From the NCBI GenBank assembly GCA_000969725.1, contig JXSR01S073343.1: a stretch of 20,015 bases of DNA; one strand, given 5' to 3'. Source of the DNA: Ophiothrix spiculata. Taxonomy: Eukaryota; Echinodermata; Ophiuroidea; Amphilepidida; Ophiotrichidae. Each line of letters begins with the position of its first letter. Position 1 is the first letter of the stretch. Shown here piece by piece: positions 9,590-18,797 of the stretch. Below the pieces are notes generated by a model. It did not search any database and was not told the origin of the DNA. It saw nothing but the letters and a program-made list of their open reading frames with translations. Made by a program: the position numbers and the translations under genes.

Positions 9590-10215
9590 CATCTCACTCA
9601 CTTCATCCATACCTAATTCCTTCCTGGCAATCGTTGGTAAATACCTTTATTTGGCTATTGTTTTTAATTGATTCTATAAACTAATACAATATCTTCAAAA
9701 TCATACCAAAATTATGACATTTCATACATTTATTGAAAAGTTATGGCAACATTTGATGCACAATGTACATATCTCATCCGCACCAACCACATTAAATTAT
9801 TTTATGCCTGTTTTCATCTCTGGCTAAATTATCTTATTGAATTTAACTTGTAATTAACGTTAATTATCAAGTTTATTCGGGTTAATTCCAAATTGTTTTT
9901 GATAAACAATATCTAGCCTTTAAAATCATATAAGATTTATGAAATGTCAATAGATTTTTAAGAAGTTATGACAGAACAATTTATGCACAATTTTCATGAT
10001 GCCTCATCCGTACCCGCCTCATCCACACCCGCCTCCAACCCTGGATAAGTAGCTTTAAGGGTCATTAAATTTAATTAATCACTTCATTAGGATTCTATTC
10101 TTGATTTCTTGAAAGTCAAATAAATTGTCTTTAAAATCATATCAAAATTATGACATTTCATTTATCGTTTAAAAGATATGACAAAATTGATACATAAATC
10201 ACTCTCCATGTAACA
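9590..10215 (+). repeat. diverged ~215-bp tandem repeat (about 3 units)
   Basis: The block 'ttaaaatcatatcaaaattatgacatttcat' (split over its variants) occurs near 9694, 9919 and 10130; the best-matched landmarks give steps of 220 and 211 bp. Each is followed by an 'agttatgacaaaattgat' block, and the first two also by a 'cctcatccgtaccc' block. An earlier fragment of the latter is at about 9600. No gene is seen. Confidence 0.7.
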
Positions 10216-10282
10216 AATCCACCTTTTATGGGTGCCCACATTGAAAAGCATGACCTTCTACTTTTCCAAAGTTAAAACGTAA

Positions 10283-10515
10283 AATACAATTTCAGAAATA
10301 TTGACTGACTGTGATGGATATGAAGTTTGTTCTGGAGAAAGAAATAACGATTTTGGTCCGGTTACGCTTGAACAGCTTTACATAATGAAAGGTACAAATC
10401 ATGTTAGATGTTACGTACCTAAGGGAAACCCACCTAGAAACTTTACATTTGCCATTTCTAATGACAATCGGAAGTTAGTAGTTTTGATGGGTATTAAGGG
10501 TAAAAACTCAATATT
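10283..10515 (+). pseudogene. 5' part of an interrupted open frame, weakly DDE-transposase-like
   Basis: The frame is open from after the TAA at 10280 to the LINE insertion point and continues, in phase, at 12428. The sense is uncertain. The order GTNHVRCYVPKGNPP ... KLVVLMGIKGKNSIL, then (in the downstream part) GPVFVDGDLDSRWYVDIF and VVPQL, resembles the middle of mariner/Tc-related DDE transposases. Those have N-x-x-R-Y-x-x-P-x-x-N-P, then V-x-V-W-x-G-I, I-x-G-P-F-F-x-D-G and a P-Q-L segment. No confident catalytic Asp pair can be assigned. A TTTCAG acceptor-like sequence at 10290-10295 could mark an exon start, so a host exon is an alternative. Confidence 0.4.
10505..10515 (+). repeat. 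target-site duplication, left copy (11 bp)
   Basis: AACTCAATATT is repeated perfectly at 12428-12438, immediately after the (GATA)n tail of the LINE. This pair fixes the insertion boundaries. Confidence 0.85.
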
Positions 10516-12375
10516 GCACTGACAGATGAAAGAAGGAAAGCAAGGAAGAAGGCCACTCAAGATACTAACAGTCGTCAAGAGTACAACCACCTGACAAGAC
10601 TGATTAAAAAAGGTCTTACAGCTGACAAAGAAAAATGGTTCAATGACAAATGCAACATATTGGAGAACAACATGCAACAGAACAAGAGCAAAGAGGTCTT
10701 CAACACCATCACGACCATAACTAATGGCGTAAATAGAAGACCTACATCTGCAGCAGTAATGGTGAGCTTCTTTCCAATCCAGCTGAAGTTGAACAAAGAT
10801 GGTTTGAATAAGGCCCTCTACAATCATTAGCCTACCATTGACCCGTCCTGTCTTCATCCATCAAACACAGAGACTAGTCGTGCTACTTTGGATAGTGAGC
10901 CATCCATTCTCCGTTCTGCAGTTGAAGCAGCTGTCAAAAAGCTGAAGTCAGGAAAAGCCCCAGGTTCTGATGTGATTCCAGGAGAACTGCTTAAGCATGG
11001 TGGTGAGTGCATCATTGACCAATTGCACAATATCTGCAATGACATCTGGATAGATGAACGCATTCCTGAAAAATGGTCAAAATCTATCATTCTTACCATG
11101 CCCAAGAAGGGAGACATCACCAAGTGTGAGAACTACAGGACCATCAGCCTGATTAACCATTCCAGCGAAATTCTTCTTGAAATTATAAGGATCCGGATGA
11201 AACCCTATGTAGAAGCCATTCTAGCAGAAGAACAGGCAGGGTTCAGACCTGTCCGCTCAACAATAATTGAGCAGGTTTTTGACATGAAGCTCCTAATCCG
11301 ACATCGCCTTGAGAAGAAAGATGGGAAGGTTTTTGCTGTCTTCATTGATTACAAGAAGACGTTTGATCGAGTATGGCACGATACAGTGATGCTTCATTAT
11401 GGTGTACCTCGAAAACTGATCAACATCATCAGAGATCTCTATACAAACAACAATCTTACAGAGTGGTTTAAAACAACTATTGGCGTGCGCCAGGGATGTT
11501 TTCTTTCACCAGACCTCTCTAACCTATTTCTCGAAAACATCTTAGCTGAAGCCTTTGAGAGCTGTAAAAACTAGGGCATAAACGTGGATGGCTACTAATT
11601 AAAAGACCTCTGTTTTGCTGATGACATAGCTGTAATCGCTGACTCAGAGTATGATTTGCAAACCTTGATTGAGCAAGTTCATAATGTTAGCAAGAAATAT
11701 GGGATGGAGATCAGTATACCTAGAACAAAAGCTATGGTATTCTCCCGTGATGACCAGCTCCCAGCAAAGATCCATCTTGATGGTACGCCACTTGATCAGG
11801 TTCAAGTATTTCAAACGACTCCACCAGCGAAAATCAAAAGCAGATATTATTGGCATCAACAGCACTTGTCTAGAGAAATTACAGAAAGTCTGGAGTGATA
11901 AAGACATCTCACTCTCCGACCAAATTACGGCTTGTTAATACACTTGTCAACCCAGTACTTCTGTATGGCTCTGAAATCTGGACCATCAAAAAAAATGACA
12001 TGGAGAAGCTGGAAGCATTTGAGATGCGATGCTACAGACAAATCCTTAATATCAGCTGGAAGGATAAGATCCGGAATGAAGAAGTTCTATCAAGAATCTC
12101 CTCCTGCCACTTTCAACCAAAAAAGACCCTAGCTCATATCACTGTCTTGCAGCTGACATGGTTTGGTCACTTGTGTAGAATGAACAACATCCGCTTACCC
12201 AAACGCATTCTTATGAAAACTGTCACTGGTACAAACAGACAGGGAAGACCAAGGAAGAGATGGGAAGATGTCATCATTGTTGGCACCACCTTCCACAAGG
12301 CATATATGGAAGCGCAAGATAGAAATAGATGGTCTGAATTTGTTCGGGGAGCCAACGTCCTTCGGGACATGGTGC

Positions 12376-12383
<8 letters not shown>
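10516..12383 (+). pseudogene. LINE reverse transcriptase ORF, broken
   Basis: Coding similarity starts at 10516 (LTDERRKARKKATQ). A frame change occurs near 10755, and a return near 10812 leads into a TAG at 10828. A 228-codon stretch from 10888 then holds GKAPGSDVIPGELL (residues 23-35), PEKWSKSIILTMPKKGD (60-76), NYRTISLIN (82-90), QAGFRPVRST (116-125), motif A FIDYKKTFD with Asp154, and motif B GVRQGCFLSP (199-208). Stops at 11572 (TAG) and 11596 (TAA) precede the in-frame catalytic FADD at 11614-11625. Frame shifts near 11813 and 11905 follow, and the usual Y-L-G segment is missing. The C-terminal part (LVNPVLLYGSEIWT, QLTWFGHLCRM, GRPRKRWEDVI) ends in a TAG at 12381. All RT core motifs are recognisable, but no continuous protein is possible. 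Confidence 0.92.

Positions 12384-12427
<44 letters not shown>
10516..12427 (+). mobile_element. 5'-truncated LINE (non-LTR retrotransposon) with (GATA)n tail
   Basis: A 1.9-kb insertion flanked by a perfect 11-bp duplication. It starts mid-ORF, just upstream of the reverse transcriptase domain, contains the RT and C-terminal region, and ends in a GATA microsatellite. Known of the family: 5' truncation, a variable target-site duplication and a short-repeat or A-rich 3' tail are hallmarks of target-primed reverse transcription. The apurinic endonuclease domain is absent because of the truncation. The clade is not resolved; the near absence of a 3' UTR and the microsatellite tail would suit an RTE-like element. 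Confidence 0.88.

Positions 12428-12428
<1 letters not shown>
12376..12428 (+). repeat. (GATA)n microsatellite, LINE 3' tail
   Basis: About 13 uninterrupted GATA units start within the last codons of the LINE frame and end at the target-site duplication. The purity of the tract contrasts with the decayed ORF, suggesting later slippage growth. Confidence 0.95.
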
Positions 12429-12438
12429 ACTCAATATT
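12428..12438 (+). repeat. target-site duplication, right copy (11 bp)
   Basis: Perfect copy of 10505-10515 (AACTCAATATT), placed directly after the GATA tail. Confidence 0.85.
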
Positions 12439-12568
12439 AGGACCAGTATTCGTCGACGGAGACCTCGACTCGCGGTGGTATGTTGACATATTCAACATAA
12501 TTGTTGTTCCTCAACTTGCCCACCAGTGTCCTGCTCCGTATCTGATTAAGACTATCTCGCTATTCTGA
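12428..12568 (+). pseudogene. 3' part of the open frame split by the LINE
   Basis: In the reading phase set by the upstream part, this continues as KNSILGPVFVDGDLDSRW, then YVDIF and VVPQLAHQ, and stops at TGA 12566-12568. The G-P-V-F-V-D-G and V-V-P-Q-L spacing is what suggests a DDE transposase. The domain then ends well before the usual Q-Q-D-G-A-P catalytic block, so the copy was already truncated or the frame continues by splicing. If it is host-derived, I cannot name the product. Confidence 0.4.
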
Positions 12569-13757
12569 GCAGGAAGAGATTCAGATGTTTGCAAGTTAAA
12601 GCTCTTAGTAGATCATAGAAAATTACAAAAAGCAAGGAAAGAAGATCTGAAGTTGGTCAACTTTACAAATTGGAAAATGTGCATATAAAATATTACTATA
12701 CCTGCATGATTATTTGTACAAAACCACGTTTGTATCGATTTGCAATTACCTCATCGCACAAAGCAATGAAGCATGACATTTTGATGAAACTTATGGAAAA
12801 TGTAGAAGACTTATCCATTATTGTAGAAAAATTGTTGGTTTTATGAAAAATTATGATTTAATATTTTTTCTAATTTTTTGAAACCGGGTATCAAAAATTC
12901 GTGGACCATCTGTATTTTAAACATTATAGTGCATCGATTCTTTGCAACTGAATTCCGGTTTATACTCTGTCCATCTGTTATGTACCCCCATACCATTATC
13001 AAAGGGGTAGATTATTTCAATGATCATTGATGATGTGCAGGGACTGAAATATAAATTGATAAATCATACTTTGCAATCAATACCTACCAGGTTACTGCTA
13101 TGACATATGGCCTGAAATAAAGTATATTACGTTTCAATGCAAATATTAAATGCACTTAATTGTAAAATTCTTGAAAAAATGATCAAGTAATGAATGTTTA
13201 TCTGTCTTATTTTAAGGCTTATACATGTATAATACTTTAAATGTAAATGTAAAATATGAACTTTATGTCGCGATAGGCCTACATGTTTTAATATGATTCA
13301 ATATTAACTTCCTTAATCATGATGACATACACATTATACTGTGGAATATTACAAAACCCACAGCAAAGGTGCAAGTATTTTTAAGTGACCAACATGGTAT
13401 TTTCTTCCGATGATTACCTGGATGATTACATTTACTTATAGGATAGTCAATCACATAGCTATTGACATTTATTTCAAATTTTTACATGTGAACTTACTGA
13501 CAATTGATTCAATAAATTTATTCAAAATCAGACGCGATTAGACACATTTATTCTTTAGAACAAGAGTTTAATATACCCTACCAACAATAATAATAATAAT
13601 AATTGGCAAGCTGACAGTTACTTCATCAAAAAGCATCATCCCTTTCACACACAATTGGCTGTGTCCAAAACTTTAGGGGGAATTACATATCCCGGCGAAT
13701 ACAGGTTGTAACAGAAAAAAATATACATTGTTATCTACGCTAAAAGAAAAAAAGTTA
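12569..13757. other. no gene recognised
   Basis: AT-rich unique-looking sequence with no supported open frame or RNA. It contains a short (AAT)n tract at about 13585-13603. Confidence 0.6.
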
Positions 13758-13762
13758 CATTA

Positions 13763-13957
13763 AAGCTGCGATCACATAGAACTATACTATTCATACGCGT
13801 ATAGATTCAATCGAACACGTGAATTTGATGCTACCAGGTCACATAAGAGAGAACTACTTGAAAAAACGTATAGCTCACCGTGCCTGTATAAAATATAGCC
13901 ACCGAATAGCGTATAGCGAATACCGTATAACATATACTTCTATGTAATCGTAGCCTT
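13763..13957. mobile_element. 195-bp MITE with ~25-bp terminal inverted repeats
   Basis: The left end AAGCTGCGATCACATAGAA and the reverse complement of the right end, AAGGCTACGATTACATAGAA, match at about 21 of 25 positions when extended through the adjacent TATA, allowing one gap. The interior is rich in CGTATAG / TACGCGTATAG words that partly self-pair. Flanking bases are AT-rich (ATTA left, TTAG right), so a TA or TTA target duplication is possible but not certain. No coding capacity. Confidence 0.7.
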
Positions 13958-14635
13958 AGTATCACATTGTCAATTATTTATATTAAAAGCATACTCTTTT
14001 AGCTACAAAATATACTTTGTTCCATCCAAATTGATGGTCTTAAAGCAGAGAAATCGCAATTGTGCTGACCTTACCTTAAAACCACTTAGGCCAGTTCATC
14101 CGATTCATTTACCAGCAGGACAATAATGGCCCATAATGTCTCAAATCAGCCTTACGATATTCAACAGGAAAACGAGGTTGAGTTTAATGTTCCATCCATA
14201 TTGAATGGAACAAAGGAATAGACCTCTGAATGATGACCTTGCCCGTAGACTGATGAGTTCTTAAGGTTAAACTGGATGTCAGAAACTGTTTTATGTAATT
14301 GTCAAGGTAGGAGTTACGCATTTTTAGCATAAACTGGTAAAATGATGGCGCTGTTCGAATTTTATTTTGTCCCTAAAACCGAAACTAAGTAACCGTTTTG
14401 AATTCTTATTTCAGCAATGTATTTGTAATTATAATATGCTATTATGAGCCAAATTTCATTGAAAAGTTCCTTTTGGAAAACAGATTTCCAATTTTTGACG
14501 GGAAATCTTTCGGAAAAAATGAAAATTTGACACAAATTAGATATCTGGCCGCCATTTTGAAACGGAATGTCGGATTTGTATTCTATTTTTGTTTCATATT
14601 AATTTAATTGAGTTGGTGTATCAATGTGCACAGTT
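13958..14635. other. no gene recognised
   Basis: A short inverted pair of 'tgttccatccaaattgatgg'-like words occurs (14019 and 14189 in the same orientation, with CCAT..ATGG dyads). Nothing here supports a gene; the 69-codon frame at 14398-14607 has no recognisable features. Confidence 0.55.
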
Positions 14636-15248
14636 TTAACTCTCAAAGAGCCGGGCTTTTTCGACCCATCTCACAGCCGGGGGGGGGCGGATTCCCCCCC
14701 CTTTCCGATCTCGAAAACCGATTGACGAAACATCACGTGTAGGGTACTGGTGGATAGCTAGGACCCACACGAGTCAATTGGTACCAAAAAAATTGAAATC
14801 GGACCTTGTATGACGTCACAGTGACGTCATAAGTGACGTCGCGTCAAAAACGCGAAAATCATCAAAAATCGCCAAAATCGTCGTTTTTCGCATTTTTTTT
14901 GAGCAAAAGTTGAAATTTTTATCAATAATGTGTGGCAAAGTATACTTAGGCATGTTCTTACTCTAAATAAATCAAATAAATACAATAAAACATAATGGAA
15001 GTGTATCCTAATAACAAAAAACACGATTTGTATGTAATTTGCATTGATTTGTTTTTGGTCAGTTTTTCGGTTGACCCAGCTTACCATTTCGGAACGCCAC
15101 GTCCTAACCCTAGGTCCGATTTTCACAAAAATGGTCTTAAAATAAGCGCAAGGCTTTAAGGAAAAAAGTCAAGAAGTTTCAGCGCGAAAAAATAACAACC
15201 GGCGGAGGTATAAAAAAAATTCCGCCCCCCCGGCTCTTTTAGGGTTAA
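14636..15248. mobile_element. piggyBac-type non-autonomous element (613 bp including TTAA sites)
   Basis: TTAA at 14636-14639 and at 15245-15248 bound ends that begin CTCTCAAAGAGCCGGG (left) and, on the other strand at the right, CCCTAAAAGAGCCGGG, matching at 14 of 16 positions. TTAA target duplication with CCCT-type termini is the signature of piggyBac elements. Inside each end is a G-rich block followed by CGGAATT/CGGATT; on the left it is displaced inward by about 28 bp that look like a partial duplication of the end. No transposase is present, and the 99-codon minus frame inside it is unrecognised. Confidence 0.7.
14812..14841. promoter_or_regulatory. three phased CRE-like sites
   Basis: TGACGTCA occurs at 14812-14819 and 14822-14829, followed by TGACGTCG at 14834-14841. 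The spacings of 10 and 12 bp put the three sites on roughly one face of the helix. TGACGTCA is the CREB/ATF consensus. The cluster lies inside the piggyBac-type element, so any activity would come with the transposon. Regulatory function is inference. Confidence 0.45.
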
Positions 15249-16510
15249 AGATAAATAATTTGGAGACATTTTTTTTAGCGTTCAAAATCCAGGGTCGATA
15301 TGGACCGCCCCCCCCCCCCTAAAACACCTTATGCATTTAAGTGTTAAGACGACCAAGAGGTTTGAAATACACAAAACAAAACACCGTCATTTTTGAACTT
15401 ATTTGAAAGTCAAGTTTTATCAATTGAGCTAGGAAAAAAAAATCCATACCACCCTTTTAATATGAAACCGAACTGTATGAAAAAATTGCAAAAAGGATTA
15501 TTGCGTTAAACCCTTTTCTTACCAGTTCCCATCAAATCTTTGATGCAGTTGCATTTTTGCTTGCTTTGGGATATAAACAATAATTTAACCTACTTAAACT
15601 TTTTCATAAAATTATTTATAAATTATTCTTATCATATGAAAAAAAAAACAGAAAAAGTTCTTGAAAATGAAGTGTGCCTTTGTCATTTTATCAAACTGCA
15701 TCGTTAATCTTCATCGAATAATTAAAAACTGATTACGCTGAACTAATGGTGAAATCTTCCCAGGTGTTTTTTCACCGGTCTTTACTAAAATAGGCTTAAC
15801 TTTTGAACCTTACCATGAAATCAAATCATTTAAGCTGCATTTGGTAGCCAAATAAATTACCTTTGAAATAATTTGTGACTTCAATATTTCTAATTTCCTC
15901 ATGATATCGATAACAGAAATGTATATTTTTTTCTGTTACAACCTGTAGAAAAAAAAAACATTTAGAATTACGAGATTTGTATAACGAGGTTCTCGGGAGT
16001 CCCGCTATACTCACTAGTACCAGTATTCAAAGAATATAAAGTATGGCCGATGTTCTTAGCTTCACAGTACCTGTATAACCAACAGCCAACACTCAGGTAC
16101 GAGAAAAATTGCTTAGTTTATTTTGGTTATGCATAGAAAATCGGCACAGACCGTCGTTTCGATGATGATCATGAATATTCATGAATTTGAGACACAAATT
16201 AAAAAAGGCCCACAAACTCATCCAAATAGATCATAATTCAAAACAATGTGCATATAGCTGAATAAATGATGTAAAAACATCCTGAAATCAAAAATAATTG
16301 AAATGTTGCGAATTATATGTGAACATTTATGTAATTTCTACTGTAATTTTTTTTTTGAGTGGGACTTAGTATATTTAAGCCATTTGGTCAAAAGAAAGCG
16401 ACAACCGCTTGTTTAAAAGGTTTGTTAAAAATTTAGCAGTAGATCTTGGTAAAACACGCTTCACGTAATAGAATGTGATGCTTGGTCCCATGAGGTCAAA
16501 TAAGACATCA
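15249..16510. other. no gene recognised
   Basis: A C12 run at 15308-15319 and several A/T homopolymers stand out. A small dyad near 15970-16012 ('gtataacgagg' / 'cccgctatac') is too short to classify. There is no supported gene. Confidence 0.55.
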
Positions 16511-16514
16511 CATT

Positions 16515-16573
16515 TCTAGTGGCTAAGCTACTCGCTTTTGCTGCGAGAGGTCAGTGAGTACTGAGGTCCTATG
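16515..16573 (+). other. decayed tRNA-like segment (possible SINE head)
   Basis: TAGTGGCTAAGC resembles a pol III A box and a shortened D arm. CTCGC-TTTTGCT-GCGAG then forms a perfect anticodon-type arm (5-bp stem, 7-nt loop), followed by AGGTCAGTG and a B-box-like AGTACTGAGGTCC. The pattern is close to alanine-type tRNA arms, but the T arm and acceptor no longer fold, so this is not a functional tRNA. It may be a tRNA-derived SINE remnant or a coincidence. Confidence 0.35.
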
Positions 16574-16579
16574 CAAATG

Positions 16580-17500
16580 AGCTTATACTGAGCAATGAAA
16601 TGTCTCAATCTGACGATCGATATTACAAAATCTTGGATTGGAAGATTTTTTATTAACGTAACCTGCCGATAAAGCTGACTTTGAACCCTTATTATCTGAA
16701 AAAGGAGAAAGCAAATGCAAAGTGGGAACGTGGGTGTGTACATTTTTAGTTGTTCCATTATAATGTAAGTGAATAGTTTTGCTATTGAAAAAATGGTGTA
16801 TTATATGGTATTTTCTATTAAAATCAACGATTATGAGCCTTTTAAGCAAACGAATTTTAACCCTTATATCAATTTTGTTTTAGAAGATTCTGCTAGTTAA
16901 AATATGAAAACTCAGATTGATGAAATTCGAAAAATATATTTTACATATAAGAGTTTAAAATTGAAGAAAAAAACATGGAGAAATAAATACGCTGATGTGG
17001 TGTATGAAAGGTACCTAATATCGGCTCTTCATACTTGCCTGCGATTTGATTTCAAGATTTCGATAACCAGTACCTTTTGTCACGACGGGTCATCTGATGC
17101 CACCAACGTGCATAGAGCTCAGACCTTGCGCTTTGAATGGCTCAGCCCTCGCTGTGTTGAAATATTTTGCATTTCATGAGAAAATTAATGAATCTGACAT
17201 TTGTTTTTGACTAAAAAGTAACCTTTTGGGTTCTTTTAAATATATTATGTCAAAAAATCGCGAATTTCATTCGTGACAGTGAATAATTAAAGAAAAATCA
17301 ACACGCTACGGAAAAAACTAAATACAGAAATGTACAAAACGAATATGACGGTGTAGCAGGAACGTAAGTCCCCCGTTCTTATTGTCCGGGTTGTACAGTA
17401 AGGTATAGGCTAACAACTCTCACGCACTATTAGTTTCACGCTTTATTCCGTTATAGTCTATGGAAGGCGGACTACCATTTCAGGGGGACTACGATTACTT
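16580..17500. other. no gene recognised
   Basis: The longest frame, 91 codons at 16904-17179 (+), starts with a basic Lys-rich stretch and has no family features. Overlapping minus-strand frames at 16528-16849 are likewise unrecognised. I do not call any of them genes. Confidence 0.55.
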
Positions 17501-17571
17501 TCACAATGGCACTCGAACCCAAGGTCTTTAGATTTAGAGTATCATGCCAACACCGTTACACCACAGGACTG
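17501..17571 (-). other. tRNA-like segment with A and B boxes (probable SINE remnant)
   Basis: On the minus strand TGGTGTAACGGTG (17563-17551) fits the pol III A-box pattern, and GGTTCGAGTGC (within 17520-17508) fits the B box GGTTCGANTCC with one mismatch. Their spacing of about 40 bases is tRNA-like. The T stem pairs at only three positions, and no anticodon stem or acceptor stem can be drawn, so it is not a working tRNA. A tRNA-derived SINE head pointing left is the most likely reading; no SINE tail was identified. Confidence 0.45.
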
Positions 17572-17579
17572 TTTTAGTG

Positions 17580-18585
17580 ACAAACGGGCATTTACTAAAT
17601 ATATTCTGCGTATTTAAAGTAATTGTTTACGCATGCGCACTCAAATTTCCGGAAACATTGGGTGTGTATGGAACAGCAGGAATCCATTTTTATAAATATA
17701 TATAGTAAGATTTTCGAATGAAATAACACACAAAGGTTTAAACTTTATTTTCAGCGATACAGTTATTATATATAAGACTGATAAGCATTAATTTTAGCTT
17801 AAATATTGAGACGCAATTTCATCGCTCTTGTTCAAAATAAAAACTTTTTTTTTTTTTTTTTGAAAACAAAGTATTATTTTTTTACATCGTATTAGATTGA
17901 TTTTCCTTCAATAAATTACTTTTACAAAGGAATTTCGGAATTTCTTTAGATATACATGATAAAATCTGTACACTGATTCAATTGTAAGGCTCGTTAAACA
18001 AACATGTGTAAACAATTATATGCACAGCTGCTTTCCACGTGCGTGGTAAATGGCATCATGTATGCCTATATAGCCCAGACCTTCAAAAGGTGTGACTTGT
18101 CGTTTTACGATGTTCAACGTGTTAACGGGATATTGTGATTACCAAAATCGTGTCCCTTACGTGTGTCTAGTTGTACTGATTTATTTACAGTTTTTGAAAG
18201 TCTTACAGGAAAGATACATTTTTCAAATTTCATGAATTGATGTCTGATATCTTATCTTACAGTTTGTTTTGGCCAATATACATAGGTTTCGGTAAAACAA
18301 GCTGCACGTAATTAGATATGCCCTCATAATTTTATTAGCTTAAAATCGACAATTTTGTTAAAATATAATGAAATGTAGAAATATTATTCCCAACAGTCAA
18401 ATATAGACTTATCTTACTTAAAAAAAACTCTAATATTTTTATCCACATCTTCATTTTTAGTTGCATTAACCCGCTTGGGATTACAGGGGTTTGAAGTCCG
18501 GACAATCCAACAGGTCACCTCAAGAAAAAAAAAATCGCAACCAAGTTCTTCTAATATTGATAGCCAGAACTAAAATATAAAATGC
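17580..18585. other. no gene recognised
   Basis: AT-rich, with a long T run at about 17847-17861. The segment 18289-18318 resembles 16449-16477 (both contain GGTAAAACA and a CACGTAAT block), a weak dispersed repeat. No supported gene. Confidence 0.55.
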
Positions 18586-18687
18586 TCATTAAGAGCTCAT
18601 TTGCATAGAATATAAGTACTGACTTTATAACCAAAATCAACATAGTTGAGCCGCTTAATGCATATGAACTCATTAATTTGTCCACAC

Positions 18688-18713
18688 AGCCAATCAGAAC
18701 AAAATATGCAAAT
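18688..18713 (+). promoter_or_regulatory. CCAAT box plus octamer
   Basis: AGCCAATCAG (18688-18697) fits the NF-Y CCAAT-box consensus, and ATGCAAAT (18706-18713) is a perfect octamer. An inverted octamer, ATTTGCAT, lies at 18599-18606. The pair lies about 90 bp upstream of the PLE-2 terminal repeats. Motif matches are seen directly; promoter activity is inference. Confidence 0.35.
18690..18711 (+). repeat. direct repeat flanking PLE-2, left copy
   Basis: This 22-bp segment starting CCAATCAGAACA is repeated at 19766-19787 with one mismatch, in the same orientation. Looser similarity extends about 20 bp further right in both copies. Confidence 0.7.
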
Positions 18714-18723
18714 AAGTTAATTA

Positions 18724-18779
18724 AGATATGTTATACCTTTTAATGGTATTAAAATACCATTAAAAGGTATTACATATCT
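18724..18779. repeat. near-perfect hairpin, 27-bp arms, 2-nt loop
   Basis: The arms 18724-18750 and 18753-18779 are reverse complements with a single mismatch, separated by AA. The arm contains ACCTTTTAATGGTATT. Such integrity in otherwise decayed DNA suggests recent origin. It sits just outside the PLE-2 terminal repeats. It does not look like a rho-independent terminator because it lacks a GC-rich stem and T tail. Confidence 0.9.
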
Positions 18780-18797
18780 CTGCTTGTCTATACTCTC

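Noticed and set aside
10411..10857. 148-codon minus-strand frame opposite the LINE 5' region
   Set aside because: It is antisense to the recognised LINE coding sequence and crosses the insertion junction, so it is a shadow frame.
14230..14285. CTGATGAG at 14250, a possible second hammerhead core
   Set aside because: No stem II followed by GAAA is found downstream, so the CUGAUGA match stands alone.
14827..15126. 99-codon minus-strand frame
   Set aside because: It lies wholly within the TTAA-bounded non-autonomous element, shows no recognisable domain and is best explained by chance.
16904..17179. 91-codon plus-strand frame
   Set aside because: No similarity recognised, no promoter or splice evidence, and a size expected by chance in this length of DNA. 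Kept only as a note under the intergenic entry.
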